A DNA stretch of 64,000 nt, taken from positions 5,146,001 through 5,210,000 of the forward strand of contig NC_135046.1 of assembly GCF_051020975.1 (NCBI RefSeq), in the 5' to 3' direction. Positions 1 through 11,580 of the stretch are shown piece after piece. A program made the translations under genes and the position numbers. The notes under the pieces were generated by a model. The model made no database searches. It had not been told where the DNA came from and saw only the letters and a program-made list of their open reading frames with translations. The stretch's first letter is position 1, and the number at the start of each line of letters is the position of its first letter. The DNA comes from Osmia lignaria lignaria. Lineage: Eukaryota > Arthropoda > Insecta > Hymenoptera > Megachilidae.

Positions 1-1492
1 TAATTAATTCGTTCTAAATTTGAAAGAGAAACTAAAAAAAATTTTCCATCGTTTCTATTGCATTTCGTTTCGCTGTTCCACAGTAGAGGTAGAATTGATA
101 GAAGCCATTTCTACTCGCGAGTGAAGGTGAGCGGAAAGGAAGGCGAAAGGGTGGTTTGACACGCACTGTCGAACACAGAAATGTCTCTAGCCGCTTGCTT
201 TAGATACAATAACGCTGTTTTCAAGCACAAGTGCACTCTTTCTATGTGAGGGTTATGAAACTGTGCGATCCGGTTTCAGTCATGATATCTTTACATTCTA
301 GATCAACATAGGCTGGGAAACATTAACGAACCAAATAGGCGTGAACTGGTTGCATTCCATTAACCAGAAGTAAATAATATTGAATAGCGCATATAGTTTT
401 CGACAAATATCATTCAACAATGTACTCATCAAAACAATCGGTAGGTACATACGTGATAGAGCACACACAAAGTGATCTATCTACTATTAGAGTACACAAG
501 TTTACCAACGTTTATCGAATAGCTAGCTTGTTTGCAAAAGAAGAGACCACGTAGCTTGGTAAATTGCTCAAAGATATCGGTTGTACAAAAGGCAAAAGGA
601 GAGTGGCGTTTTCACCTAAATTATGAGCATCATTTGGACGTTTACTTTCTATGAGCGTTCGCGTTCGAATGTACAACAGAGTGGCGAAATCGCGAATAGA
701 TATCTGTGTAATCCTTTGCAAGACGTTGCTAGTCATATATGAGCGAACCAATTCACAGTCATCTATTGCGTACATCAGCTCACATATACGCACATCTACA
801 TACACAAGTACATATTATGATACGCGTCCGAGGATGCTGCCTTCATGATCGCTTTCTGCTTTACTTTTAAACTACTTTGATATATGAAGTACGTGTCGAA
901 GGATAATTGTTTATTTCAGTGGACATTGCTTCACGTGATGTTCTCTCCTCGACAACAACCGATTCACGTGTCTAACAGTTTGCCTAACACTTCTCAATGA
1001 TATATATTGCAATGAAGATGATACACGGCTCGGGACTGCAAACAAATCGCTACAGCAGATATTATGCTTACATCTTTACCTTACACATATTTACAGTGAA
1101 ATATGTTCGAACATGTCAGCCACGGTTTCTGATTATCGTTTATGACCAGAAGATTACCTAAATGGTTGCGCGCAATTCATTTTTGTCGGATAAACTCTGA
1201 GGAATCTGCGTGATTGTGGTTCCGTTTCACTCTCAGCAGGGCCATGCTTATGATGTCATAATTTCGTAAATACAATGCAACGTTTACGTTCGGTTCGACC
1301 ATTCGACTCGGTTTGGAGTAGAAATATTAGTGTCATCTACCTTGACCCAATTTCGCGTTATAGTTACAGCGAAAATACTTTTTATGGTAAAAGTAAATTG
1401 GCTAAAAAATGATGTTGCATCTTGTATTTCATTTCGAAAATAACAGAGGATGCTTCGTAACCCGAGTAAATATTCGGGAATTTTAATTACAG
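1..1492. other. Upstream non-coding region of the first gene
   Basis: No coding exon was recognised here; the short open frames have no domain or splice support. The base just before the first coding exon of the downstream gene is a splice acceptor (AG at 1491-1492 after a T-rich stretch), so an upstream non-coding exon probably lies somewhere in this region. I could not place it. Confidence 0.4.
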
Positions 1493-2291
1493 ATGAAAAC
1501 GGTGATCTTCTTAGTTGCAATAGCTGCAACTGGAGCTTTGCCCCTTTCGAAAGTGCACGTGAAATTCATTTCTCCGCCGCACATTTATGAGCACGGTATT
1601 ACGACAGATGGTTAGTTCTCAATTGTAATTACATCGCTCGTCATTTAAAACTCTTACACCGTTAAGTATAATTAACGTTCCTCTCTCAGGGGATCGAACG
1701 ATCGACCAGAGATCTTACGTTTCCATCGGGAGAAGAAGCGCGTCAGGAAACCCAAGAGATTTCGGTACATTTAGTTATTTATCACTTCTTTTTATTCATT
1801 TTCTTTTCTTTTTATTCACTTTGTATGTTTACACAGGACAACGCGTGGGCAACAAAGGCATATCATCTGTCGATATTAAACGAGAAAATATTGAATCACT
1901 ATGGCCAATAGGTGTCTTCATTCCACCGATAGACATAAACGACCTTGGTTACAGTTCACGTGAATCCAGGCATATGACACCTGACTTCTCCAACGGACTT
2001 AGTAAGAAATGACCATTATTTGATAGTAAAAGGTATACCGAAAAACGTTCAAAGAAATTTATTCGTTTTCCATTTGATGATGTTTCAGCATATCACGATC
2101 CCTATCTGTTAACTGGTAAAAAAGCAATGTTGACAGTAAAGTATCTTTATGGCCAAGGCGAATTGTTTTATGACGATATTCCACATGAAAGAGCGCTGTT
2201 AAGAAATCAAGAAGAAAGGAGACGAAACGGCTTGTTCGATCTAATATTGAGAAGTTTAAGAACCAGCTCTCCATTTTCAAGGAAAGAATGA
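1493..2291 (+). CDS. Small secreted cysteine-free protein, possible peptide precursor
   Basis: Four coding exons at 1493-1610, 1690-1764, 1837-2001 and 2089-2291 join in frame, all with phase-1 introns, to give 186 residues. The start is the ATG directly after the acceptor AG. It begins a clear signal peptide: Lys at position 3, a hydrophobic core MKTVIFLVAIAATGALP, and likely cleavage near residue 15-17. The mature part has no cysteine and no membrane segment. It carries dibasic sites, two of them preceded by glycine (SYVSIGRR near residue 50 and PYLLTGKK near residue 125), plus a KR near residue 81 and RRR near residue 165. Gly followed by paired basic residues is the classic signal for amidated neuropeptides, so a prepropeptide is possible. 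I do not recognise the family and an ordinary secreted protein is equally possible. Its 3' end faces the Ly6 gene. Confidence 0.75.
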
Positions 2292-2972
2292 TCTAGAGAA
2301 ATTTATTAACGATGATATTATTTATTTTCGAACTCGCTATCGAACGTTGCATCTTGATCAAGGAAAAGGGTAAAATCAGATTCTGTCGAAAAATTTACAT
2401 TATTCTTATGCATTTATTAACTTTTATATATTTGTGTAATTAAGATTATGCTCCTTTTATTATACGGTTCTATTTAATGTTACCGCTGTAATTCGTTCAT
2501 TTCTCGGGAATAGTTGGAATTGTTTTATTATGGTATCATTTAACAAATTCTTGTCCGCATCAGCTGCGGATTTAATTAATGCTGCGCTCGTTAAACGTGT
2601 TAGAAGCGAATCACGCACGAAACAGATGTACCAGAAATGTATACAAGTATCATTGTTGCTCATAAACGATCTGCGTTTAACAGTTTCACGAGTGTAATTT
2701 ACACAAATTGCGGTACACCCTGTTATTATTACAATTAAAACATTGTACTTGATTCTGTATAACGTTCCGCTCAGATTTTATTATGTGAAATATGTATACC
2801 TCAATTTTATGTGATTATCATACATAAGATATAAATAAAATTAGCGTACAATTTTTACAGGCTTCTCGTTCGTTTCAGCTTATCAACGTATCGGATAGAA
2901 CATATCATGTCACGTACAAAATACAAGGAACTATTTATACAATAATGTACATTCAATTCAGTTCTAGCATTC
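2292..2972. other. Shared 3' flank of two convergent genes
   Basis: AT-rich sequence between the stop codons of the secreted-protein gene (+) and the Ly6 gene (-), presumably both 3' untranslated regions. An AATAAA on the + strand at 2834-2839 is the clearest polyadenylation signal for the first gene. No coding exon is seen. Confidence 0.5.
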
Positions 2973-3751
2973 TCAAACGAACCGTCGAAGTAATACAGCA
3001 AGCGTTGTAACAATTAACCCGTAGGTAACGTTTAATCTCGTCGTTCCATTGCACAAGTCTCCGAAACAAAGGCACATGTAAACCTTTTTATAATTCCACA
3101 TTGTGTAGGCGCATCTTTCCTCACCGTCGTCGGGTCCCCGTTGAAAACAAAGTCTTTGCGTGGCTTCGCCATATTCTAAGAGAAATGATATCGTTTCAGT
3201 GCCGGCAATCCACTTGTAGATTATAAAAATAATTATGTATGTGTCTATCCCATTCTTACCGTTATTTAAACCTTGTGTTTCGAGTATTTTACCACACCAA
3301 CCAGACGCGCAGGTCACAGCATTGACCCCTTTTTCCTTTTCGATCTCTGTCGAGTTCATAGTGAAAGGATCCTTGCATGATCCTAACTCTCCTCTTGATC
3401 TACAATTCACACATCTCCGATGTAGCCCTAAAAAGGAATACCAATAAATTACACCAAGACTGGCGTACAAGTAGCTCCCAACACCAGTACATGATATTTG
3501 TTTCGTCTGACTCGTTCTTGTGCATAGTAAATGAGTTTCAATTAAAAAAAAAAAAGATAAAAACACTAGTTTACGGAAAGGATGCTCTATCGTATCCGGT
3601 ATGCAGTGAAAGTGATAACATTGCTCATGATGCGTACATACACATATGTACGAACACAGTCTATACATGCATGAAACTCACCGATTGCTGTACGAGGTAG
3701 AACCACGCAAAGAATTGCGAGTACCGCAATAACACCTGTGTTAAATCTCAT
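2973..3751 (-). CDS. Ly6/uPAR-family, probably GPI-anchored protein (quiver/SLEEPLESS type)
   Basis: Three exons, in coding order 3682-3751, 3260-3427 and 2973-3175, join with phase-1 introns to encode 146 residues. Residues 1-23 are a signal peptide (MRFNTGVIAVLAILCVVLPR). The mature part has exactly ten cysteines in the three-finger Ly6 arrangement: an opening CxxC (RCVNC), paired cysteines in the middle, and the hallmark closing CLC...CN (MCLCFGDLCNGT). A hydrophobic C-terminal tail (GLIVTTLAVLL) fits GPI-anchor addition. Relatives in insects include quiver/SLEEPLESS, which modulates K+ channels and sleep, and boudin/crooked-type proteins of septate junctions; I cannot tell which subgroup this is. 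N-glycosylation sequons occur at NST, NGT and NVT. The start was chosen because it leads straight into the signal peptide; an upstream in-frame ATG at 3844 would add 31 polar residues. Confidence 0.88.
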
Positions 3752-4078
3752 TCTATCGATAGTTTGTCTACTATTATGGTCCGCTTTCAATTGCTTCTCA
3801 ATTGTAGATTGACAGTAATGCAACAGAGAGACTGGAACGATCAAACACGGCCATTTTGAAACTAACTATGGCTATGCTAGCAGACACGTATCTACACTAT
3901 GCGGTTGTCCCTACCAATGCCTCCTTTCACCTGGATGTTTTTAAGGTCGTCACCTGTTTGAACAGATTGTATCGAAGAAATTGTAAGAAAAGTGGCTCAG
4001 TCGGTAAACGAGCACAGTATGAAGTAGTAATAACATAATGAAGAGAAAAAAAAAATGATTTCTAACATATTACATATA

Positions 4079-4084
4079 TTTATT
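4079..4084 (-). terminator. Poly(A) signal of the FAM187-like gene
   Basis: AATAAA on the minus strand, 40 bases past the stop codon at 4124, in an AT-rich stretch. Well placed for 3' end formation of the FAM187-like transcript and still upstream of the Ly6 gene's start region. Confidence 0.55.
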
Positions 4085-4123
4085 AAACTGACCGCATAGC
4101 AATGGAGTTAGTCGCTTTTTGAG

Positions 4124-6076
4124 TCATGAAACTCGACTAATCAACGGTGCTTCGTCTTCCTGGTTGGTTGTGACATTTTCCGGGTCTATTACCTTAAATT
4201 TTTCTTTATGCCTAAACGTGTAAATCAAGCCATTGCAATAGCAAATTGTGCAAAGCAGGAATATAAATCCCAGATATCCCAAATGACGCAGAAATTCTGT
4301 TTGATTGAAAATATGTCATCATAGAATCTTCGTTACATTATAGAATCAGTTCATTCCTAATAACAACCTTACCCCGGGTTAACAGTCTAGTTTTAGGAAT
4401 AACGATAACTTTTAATTGCATCATGTTAATGGTATCGACGTAGCACGTGTAGTTCCCTTCTTCGTGGGTAGAAACATCTGATACGATGTGTATACAGAAA
4501 AATGTGAAACGCTATGAAATACGAGGTGTATGTAATATATCTACTCCTACTACCTATCAGATAAAGCGTTCCAAACGCGTCCACTATAACGCGAGCCTCT
4601 GGATCTAATTTACGAAAAGATCGCTGTACACCTTTTTCCAATGTAATCGAATCCTTTTTCCACGATACTTGCGTATCGATGGTCGACCTGAAACATTAAC
4701 GCATTAAACATAACGTTAGAGAAGAAAAATATCTCATCAAAGGGCACGAATGAAACTACTCTGGACAAATGACGGTAAGATATGCTCCTTCAGCTAGTAC
4801 AAATCGCTTAAAGTATCTAAACTTTCGACCCTTTTTCTTCTTCTCGCGCGGACATTTCTTGCACGTTTCCTTCAATATGAAGTTTGGCAAATGGCGAACC
4901 GCGCTGCTGATACCAGGAAATTCTTCGTCCAATAAAATTGATCTTGAATAAATTGTGCTATATTAACTGGTACAATTTCATATAAGGGAAAATAAATTTT
5001 CTTACTTGCAAGGTAACGAAGGGGTTTTTCGGAAAAATTTAACTATCGACGAATCACTTCTGTTAGCAATCGCCTGTGATAACAAAAATGTTCAAAATGA
5101 CTCGAATTAGGTTTAAAATTGATTTATTTTTTTACCATATCTATATCTCGTTTCAATCGACAAGTTCCAGTACTTGTCTTATATCCACGGTTATGTATGC
5201 AGTGTTCGCACGGACCCCATGGTCCCCATTCAGAATATACCTGCAGCTTTACACCGGACTCTCGAATTTCAGCCAATTCAGACATTTGTGAAACCTGATT
5301 GCAAGTACATCCGGTAAATGATTAATGAACAGATAACATTTGATAAAATTGCAAGCAAATATAATACAATATTAATCTTACAGCAAGTCGCGTGGTAACG
5401 GATGCCAAATATATTTCACGATATTTCTCCCAATCAGTTATATTTCCTTGTTCCGTATACGACACTCCATGCTCTTTAAAAATTGCTATCGTAAACCATA
5501 TTCATTTAATTAATTACCGGTCTACATCAAGATTAATGATAAATATGTTCTTCAAATATAAGTTTATTCAAAGTATTACGTTCAATTCTGTAGTTGAATT
5601 TATTTTCAACCTCCTGTCCTTCTTCCCCGTGACACAAATAAATACCAGCATCTGTGATCATCAAATTTTTTATTACCAGAGAAAGCTCAAGAGTCGTATA
5701 AACTCTGTTGTATGACGAATTGTTATCCATCCCTAATTCTACTTCTTTCTCAGGGTTTTTTCTATATCTATCTTGGTAGTACCAAATTTTGGATTGTCTC
5801 TCCTCTTTGTCGTTGCTATCTTATAAAATAAGTACAACGATAATATTGAATCTTTGATCAATGACATATTACTTCATACCAAAATCGACACTCCATCACA
5901 ACGATCGTGTCGAGTTCGGCACTGATAAGTAGATATTCATCGCTTTCTTCGGATGTTATTAATCTCTCTTTATTTCTACAGTACTTGACGGGTGCTACGG
6001 ACGTATCGATAGAAATAATATTGTCCATTGTAACTGATGAAATCATTAATAACCATAAAAACCATGTTTGTAACAT
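4124..6076 (-). CDS. FAM187-like Ig-domain transmembrane protein
   Basis: Nine exons, in coding order: 5880-6076, 5580-5815, 5382-5473, 5136-5294, 5006-5073, 4760-4942, 4554-4687, 4373-4477, 4124-4296. They join in frame to 448 residues, close to vertebrate FAM187 proteins (about 400). Order of parts: signal peptide (MLQTWFLWLLMISSVT); a first V-type Ig domain with Cys63, a Trp after KI, and the DAGIYLC motif (Cys127); a YSEWGPWGPCEHC segment near residue 195 resembling a thrombospondin type-1 WxxW; a basic Cys-rich stretch with RHLPNF and FVLAEG; a second Ig domain from ICPE near 310 to NYTC near 368; a transmembrane helix at about 397-417; and a short acidic tail. The family is annotated in bees as Ig-like V-type FAM187A; its role is poorly known, presumably cell-surface. 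Splice sites at 5880/5815 and 5580 are the least certain. An in-frame ATG at 6124 could extend the N-terminus by 16 residues. Confidence 0.85.
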
Positions 6077-6124
6077 GTTTAGTCGCAGTACATATATACG
6101 AGTTAATCTAGTAATAGAATACAT

Positions 6125-6428
6125 AATGCGGTGTAAATGGCATCGCTGGAGTAAGTATACATATATAGACAGTGAAGCTCTTTTTCTGTTGGATTCTTAC
6201 ATCATTATCTTTTAATGTATTGCCCTTTTTTTTTGTTTTTTTATAATACGGTATATCTTAAATGATTTTAATATATTTAAAAATTTCATAATGTCTGTTT
6301 TAGCATTTCAAAGGTAGTTTTCAACCAATCATAGCGTTTGGAACGACGGAAAAGAACCACTAACGAAATTCACCGCGAAGCGAGCGAACTCGACGGAAAC
6401 ATACCCATGATGCATCATTGATAGCAAC
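6125..6428. promoter_or_regulatory. Shared head-to-head promoter region of FAM187-like and LIN9 genes
   Basis: About 300 bases separate the divergent start codons (6124 or 6076 on minus, 6429 on plus). The region must hold the promoters of both genes. A poly-T/A tract lies at about 6229-6242 and a more GC-rich, CpG-containing part lies near 6360-6400, next to the LIN9 start. No TATA box was recognised. Confidence 0.45.
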
Positions 6429-9400
6429 ATGGCGGACATGATTGAAAGTAAGTAAAAGTTAACTTATTCTTGATAAAATTAATGTAACAAGGATTAATTA
6501 AATACAAAAAGTAGCCGCATAAGAATAAGAAACATTTTCAACTCTACTATTTCAATGTGTAAGATCTTTTCGAACGATGTTTAGGAACTTGCTGTTGATG
6601 TTTTAATTGCGCTCAGAAAGGTCTGGTTTAAAATTTCAAAAATGACCAATACACAATTCAAGCGGGACAACGAAGACCTTTATCATTTAAGATTCCGTTC
6701 ATCAAACGACACTTTAGAGACGAATATTTGTTAGTTTACTTTATAAACTTCATAATGTCAATGATTTTGTAACATTTATCCCAATGCGATAAATACACAT
6801 ACTGTTTACGAAACTACGTATAAAGTTTGGTTATGTCGACGACTGGGAGCAGAACGATTTCCTCGCTTCTTTTGCACCTCCAATTTGAATAACGTTCTAA
6901 TATGATGGTTATGAAAAAAAGAAAACACATAAATATTATGTCTATAAATAAATTATTATATCTATCATTACCAATAATTTTATGTCACTTATAAATTATG
7001 GGTTCTTCAAAAGCTTACAGTGTGTAAGATTGTGAACTAGGAACTTTAAATAATGTTAAAACGGGAAAAATATAACTTGATTAATAAATAGTTTTTATAA
7101 TGATATTTGATTAAATACTATGCATTTTGGAAATTGTTAAGTATGAATTACTAAAATGTATTAAAGTTTGTTTAAATTAGGAGCGCGATACAAAAATATG
7201 GTGTTACATAGTTACATAAGTATATATTTTTATTCAATACAAGAAAAATCTTTTTACTTAGGTGAATCTGCTGAAACATTATTATCCATGAAAGCTGATG
7301 GATATCCATCAGTGGATGAAATTAAAACTGAATTGATTGATGATGATACGATGGACATGGATGATCAACAGATTTCAAATAATTCAACGGATTCACATAT
7401 GGACACAGAAGAATCAGATGCATTAACTGAACTTGGTCCTGCAGCTTTAGGTCTTCAAAGAGTTGGAACTCAACCTCCACCAAAACCAAACCCTCCTACA
7501 CAGCCAGTACAAGTTTTGAACCGAAGAGGAATGCCAGCAAGAATAAGAAAAAAGAACAAATTATTTTATGATGATATATTAGTTAATCATCCTCATCATA
7601 GGTAAGTTTGGCATGCTGTAATACATAAATTTCGTGTATATATTAATTTACATGTATTTTATAGAATCAAAAAGGATTCATCGCATCCAGATACAAAGCA
7701 GTCTCCTAAAAAAATGACTAGACCGTCACCAGCAAAAAGACATAATAGACTAACTCATGAACCAAAAAAGAATAATATACTAAATCGATCCTTAACACCC
7801 ACAATGACAACTATTAAACAAGAAAAAGAACCAGATAAACCAATGCAACCATCGTCTCCAGATCGTAAAATTGGACAAAAAATTGGCATGAGACTAAGAA
7901 ATTTATTGAAATTGCCAAAAGCACACAAATGGGTTTGTTATGAATGGTTTTACAGTAATATTGATAAGTATGTATAAATATTGAAAATCTGTATGTACAT
8001 ATGTACAGTTTAGCATAATATAACTTAAAATCTTTTATTATAGAACCCTTTTCGAAGGTGATAATGATTTTATGATATGTTTAAAAGAATCGTTTCCGCA
8101 ATTAAAAACTCGAAAATTAACACGTGTTGAATGGTGTAAGATAAGAAGAATGATGGGTAAACCACGAAGATGTTCTCAGTCATTTTTTGAGGAAGAAAGA
8201 CGGGAACTGGAAAGAAAAAGACAAAAGATTCGAATGCTACAACAAAGAAAAGCAGCTGATATTAACAGTTTTAAAGATCTACCACCAGAAATACCGTTAC
8301 AATTAGTAATCGGTACAAAAGTTACAGCAAGATTGAGAAAACCACAAGATGGATTATTTACTGGAAGTATTGATGCCGTGGATACTAGTAATAACACTTA
8401 CAGGATAACGTTTGAACGTGCGGGACTTGGGACACACAGTGTTCCAGATTATGAAGTATTGGTATGTATAATACCGAGCATAATAGGCTTCCCCGGGTTC
8501 TCGACTTCCCCTGTAAACCATTTTCCTGGGGGAAGCCTACTCTGCTCGATACATGTTTCGTAATTATGGAAGGTCAACCAAGTCGAAAGGTAAATAATCA
8601 TTTATATTTACATATAATTTACAGTCAAATGAACCACCAGAAACAATAAGCGTTGCCTCATTTGCACAAAAGTTTAGACCTAGACATGTACAATATGTAC
8701 CATCTCCGCCGTACGCTATGAAATTAATGTCGCCGCGCTTAAACAGCGATCCTTTAATATCTAATGCTTCCGTATCTTTACCAAAGAAGTCTCATATTGG
8801 GGGAACAATGAATGGTTATCCTTTAAAATTACTGGAATTTATGGTTAAAGTAAATAAAATACTGAGTATTAAAAAAATAAAAATTAAAAAATTAAGAGAA
8901 ATGAATAGTGAAGCGGAAAAAAGACGATCTTTTGGAGAATCACTTCCGCCAGATTTTGAAAGAAGATACGCAGGGTATGCAATTATTACATTATTTTTAT
9001 GCTGTTCTTAAACTTTATGCATGGTTTATGAACAATTATGTCTATTTCAGAATTGTGGTTGAACTAGAAAAAATGAATGCTGCTCTTCAAGATTTTCTAA
9101 ATGATGTACAAGAATTATGTCAAGAAATGGCCCCTGAACCGAGTGTGGCAGCTATGTTAGCACCATCTCATCTTCGTGAAAAATGTAGGCAAGAAGCAGC
9201 CGATATGGTTAATAGAAATAATGTTATTAACGATAAGGAACCTGGAAAAATGACTCAATTAGTAACGGATTTAACAGCTCTTATGTTGCAAGTAAAGGTA
9301 GTACGAACTAATACTTTAACTATTGCTTCCCGTGATGACATTATTCATGTGAATATCTTTGCGTTTCAGAGTTTGTCAGATTCAGACCGAAATGCATATG

Positions 9401-9561
9401 AATTGAAAGTATTACAAGGAACTATGGAACAGATACGTTCTAAATTAAGTCCACAGAATCAACAAGTTTTTCAAAATTGTGTCGAAATACACATGCAACA
9501 TATACAATTAGGTCTTGGACAGAGAGGTGCTTTAACACCATTTATGGCCCAAAGGGCTTAG
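6429..9561 (+). CDS. lin9: LIN9/Mip130, subunit of the DREAM/Myb-MuvB complex
   Basis: Seven exons (6429-6447, 7262-7601, 7665-7967, 8044-8461, 8625-8974, 9051-9297, 9370-9561) join in frame to 622 residues, somewhat longer than human LIN9. LIN9 is a core MuvB subunit. With LIN54, LIN52, LIN37 and RBBP4 it represses or activates cell-cycle genes with E2F/Rb or Myb. Visible parts: an acidic N-terminal region; a basic motif (RGMPARIRKKNKLFYDD) at about 100-120; the DIRP domain at about 195-300, including GMRLRNLLKLPKAHKW, EWFYSNIDKTLFEGDNDF and LTRVEWCKIRRMMGKPRR; a Tudor-like segment at about 310-360 (GTKVTARLRKPQDGLF); and a C-terminal helical part (IVVELEKMNAALQDF onward), the region known to contact Myb and LIN52 in the family. 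The start ATG lies in a tiny 19-base first exon with a consensus donor. Intron 4 (8462-8624) holds a hairpin described separately. The last intron (72 bases) has no stop, so its retention would insert 24 residues in frame. Confidence 0.95.
8464..8555 (+). ncRNA. Candidate intronic pre-miRNA / tailed mirtron hairpin
   Basis: Inside the 163-base fourth intron of the LIN9 gene. The 5' arm CGAGCA (8475-8480) and TAGGCTTCCCC (8484-8494) pair with the 3' arm GGGGAAGCCTA (8529-8539) and TGCTCG (8543-8548). A 3x3 internal loop separates the two helices, and TGTAT/ATACA (8466-8470 with 8549-8553) extends the base across a small bulge. The terminal loop is roughly 30 bases. Length and shape are those of a pre-miRNA. 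The hairpin begins about four bases after the 5' splice site and leaves a 3' tail of about 70 bases, as in 3'-tailed mirtrons. I do not recognise the arms as a named miRNA. Evidence is structural only. Confidence 0.5.
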
Positions 9562-9705
9562 CAAAAGTGAAAATAATTGTCAATATACCTTTAAAATATG
9601 TACATTATTGAAACATAATACCACAATATTTTGTAAGAAAATTCAACTTTATTTTATTATCTTTTTATATAGGGAATATCATTAGTAAAGAGTATCTACA
9701 TATAT

Positions 9706-9990
9706 CAGGTCTGGGCAACTCGATAATTCTAGAAGATTTATTTAATCACCACGAACGATCGTTTGTCACATGCAGTTAAACCGCGTCTCGACGAGCAACA
9801 GTCAGATATTGAGGCAAGATGACGAAATGTAACAAATATTAGACGTCACGCGTCAGAAAGAACGCTAACGCCAAGAAAGTAGGAACGAAGGTGAGTAATC
9901 TTCCTACACTATTTAATGGTTTCTGACGTCACCGTTCACGAACGTTACCCAAAACTCTGTGGACAGAAAAATACGAATTGCCCAGGCCTG
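9706..9990. mobile_element. hAT-type MITE downstream of LIN9
   Basis: A 285-base non-coding element bounded by terminal inverted repeats CAGGTCTGGGCAACTCG (9706-9722) and CGAATTGCCCAGGCCTG (9974-9990), matching at 15 of 17 positions. CAG at the outer end followed by TGGGCAA is typical of hAT transposons. The 8-base flanks (acatatat and atttttat) agree at 5 of 8 positions, which would fit a decayed 8-base target duplication. It encodes no transposase, so it is a non-autonomous copy. It lies 145 bases past the LIN9 stop and may be inside that gene's 3' UTR, because the first AATAAA I see is farther on at 10237. Confidence 0.75.
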
Positions 9991-10236
9991 ATTTTTATTG
10001 CTAAGATGCAAATATATAGTACACTACTTTTGTACATACAATATTTCTAAAATTGTTTTTTTAAGTCATATTCTATAAATAATTTTTAGAATAATGTGCT
10101 GTGCTGTTAATTGCATTAAACATTTAAAAATGTTCATGTTTGAAAGATTTACATACCAATTTTACGATTTAAATATAACAAAAATTGGATAACTATTTAA
10201 TTATTAAATTGAAATTAAATTGGCATCGCTGTTGTA

Positions 10237-10242
10237 AATAAA
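10237..10242 (+). terminator. Candidate LIN9 poly(A) signal
   Basis: AATAAA on the + strand about 675 bases after the LIN9 stop codon, the first canonical signal I noticed downstream. If used, the LIN9 3' UTR would include the MITE at 9706-9990. Confidence 0.3.
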
Positions 10243-11580
10243 ACGTGCATTGTGCAGTGGCAGCTTTCATTAACTTTATATAACAATTTAAAACTAAATT
10301 ATCACGCTAGAAATAAAGCATTTTATTTTATAAAAGATAGTTTAACATTCTTTTGCTTATAAGTAGCTGCAAAAAGTAATATATCATTGATACATTAATA
10401 TTTTTAAAAATACTTTCCTGTAACTCTGTACATTAGATATATGCGTTTAATATTGCATAACAAATTGTAAATACACTAAATGATCAAAACATGGTTTCAA
10501 ATTTACTTTATTTATTCTAACCAAAAATTTCAGACTAACACGAATATTTTGATTTGAGATCTTTGAATGTGTTGTACAATTTACAATATTTTTGATGAAA
10601 GAAATTGTTCATAGAAATCAAAATACAAAATTAACTTTGTGGCTATAAACATATTTACAAGAACATTATATATAATGATAATGAATTTATATTACGTTTG
10701 TAGAATTAATAGAAAGATTATTTTCAACATTAGGCGGACTTTAACTAATAAAGGAGGGGCAGGTGAGTTCTGGTTTAATTTAGTAAGTTGTAAATATAGG
10801 AACTTAAATATGTATCATATTCAAAAATAAAGTGATTTTTAATTTTTATTGTTTGTTGGAAGTGGCTTTCAAGCATTTGTAACAATTGTGTTAAAGAATT
10901 TGCTTTTTTTGTATCGCCAAAATTTTATATAAATTTAGGATATGAGTGTTTTAAAACTACAGGAATGTAAATTACAATAATTATGTTTCCTTACATTCTG
11001 TTTACACCAATTAATTTTCGTAATTTGGATGCTAATAACATTTGATAACGAAACGATTATTGAGCGAAAATACGCTTCTAGAAAACCATGTAATTTCAAA
11101 AAACAAAATATAAATTCTAAATATAACGTGATTTCTTAGAATTAAATTTGATGTTATGACTCATGTTTGCCAGATGCAATAACAAAAAAAGTTCAAGCTA
11201 GTATATACAATTAAGTGATTATACATATACTTGTCATTTTTCAAGTACTTTCAATAGATTTTCCAAATAATGTATTTGAATTATTCTAAATTTTATTCGT
11301 GTTTATTTTTTAATTAGACATTCGTATATTAACATTACTAATCGTAATGATGTCATAACATCCCTTTAAGCAATGAAAAATAGAAAGTATTCAACTTAAT
11401 TTACCTCTATTTTACATGTTATTTTAATATTAAATATTCAGGATAAAAATATTGTAACCAATGTGAGTAACAACAAACTTATGTGATTTAAAAAAAATCG
11501 TCAGTCACTGTTCAACTCGATTTCATTACGTTGTTTTCCGCATTATGTTATTTCATCAATTATCATTCTTACCTTTTTCT

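Larger units (their letters stand above)
9562..11580. other. Intergenic region between convergent LIN9 and Nup50
   Basis: AT-rich and gene-free apart from the hAT-type MITE. It contains the 3' untranslated regions of LIN9 (+) and Nup50 (-). No coding exon or structured RNA was recognised. Confidence 0.55.
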
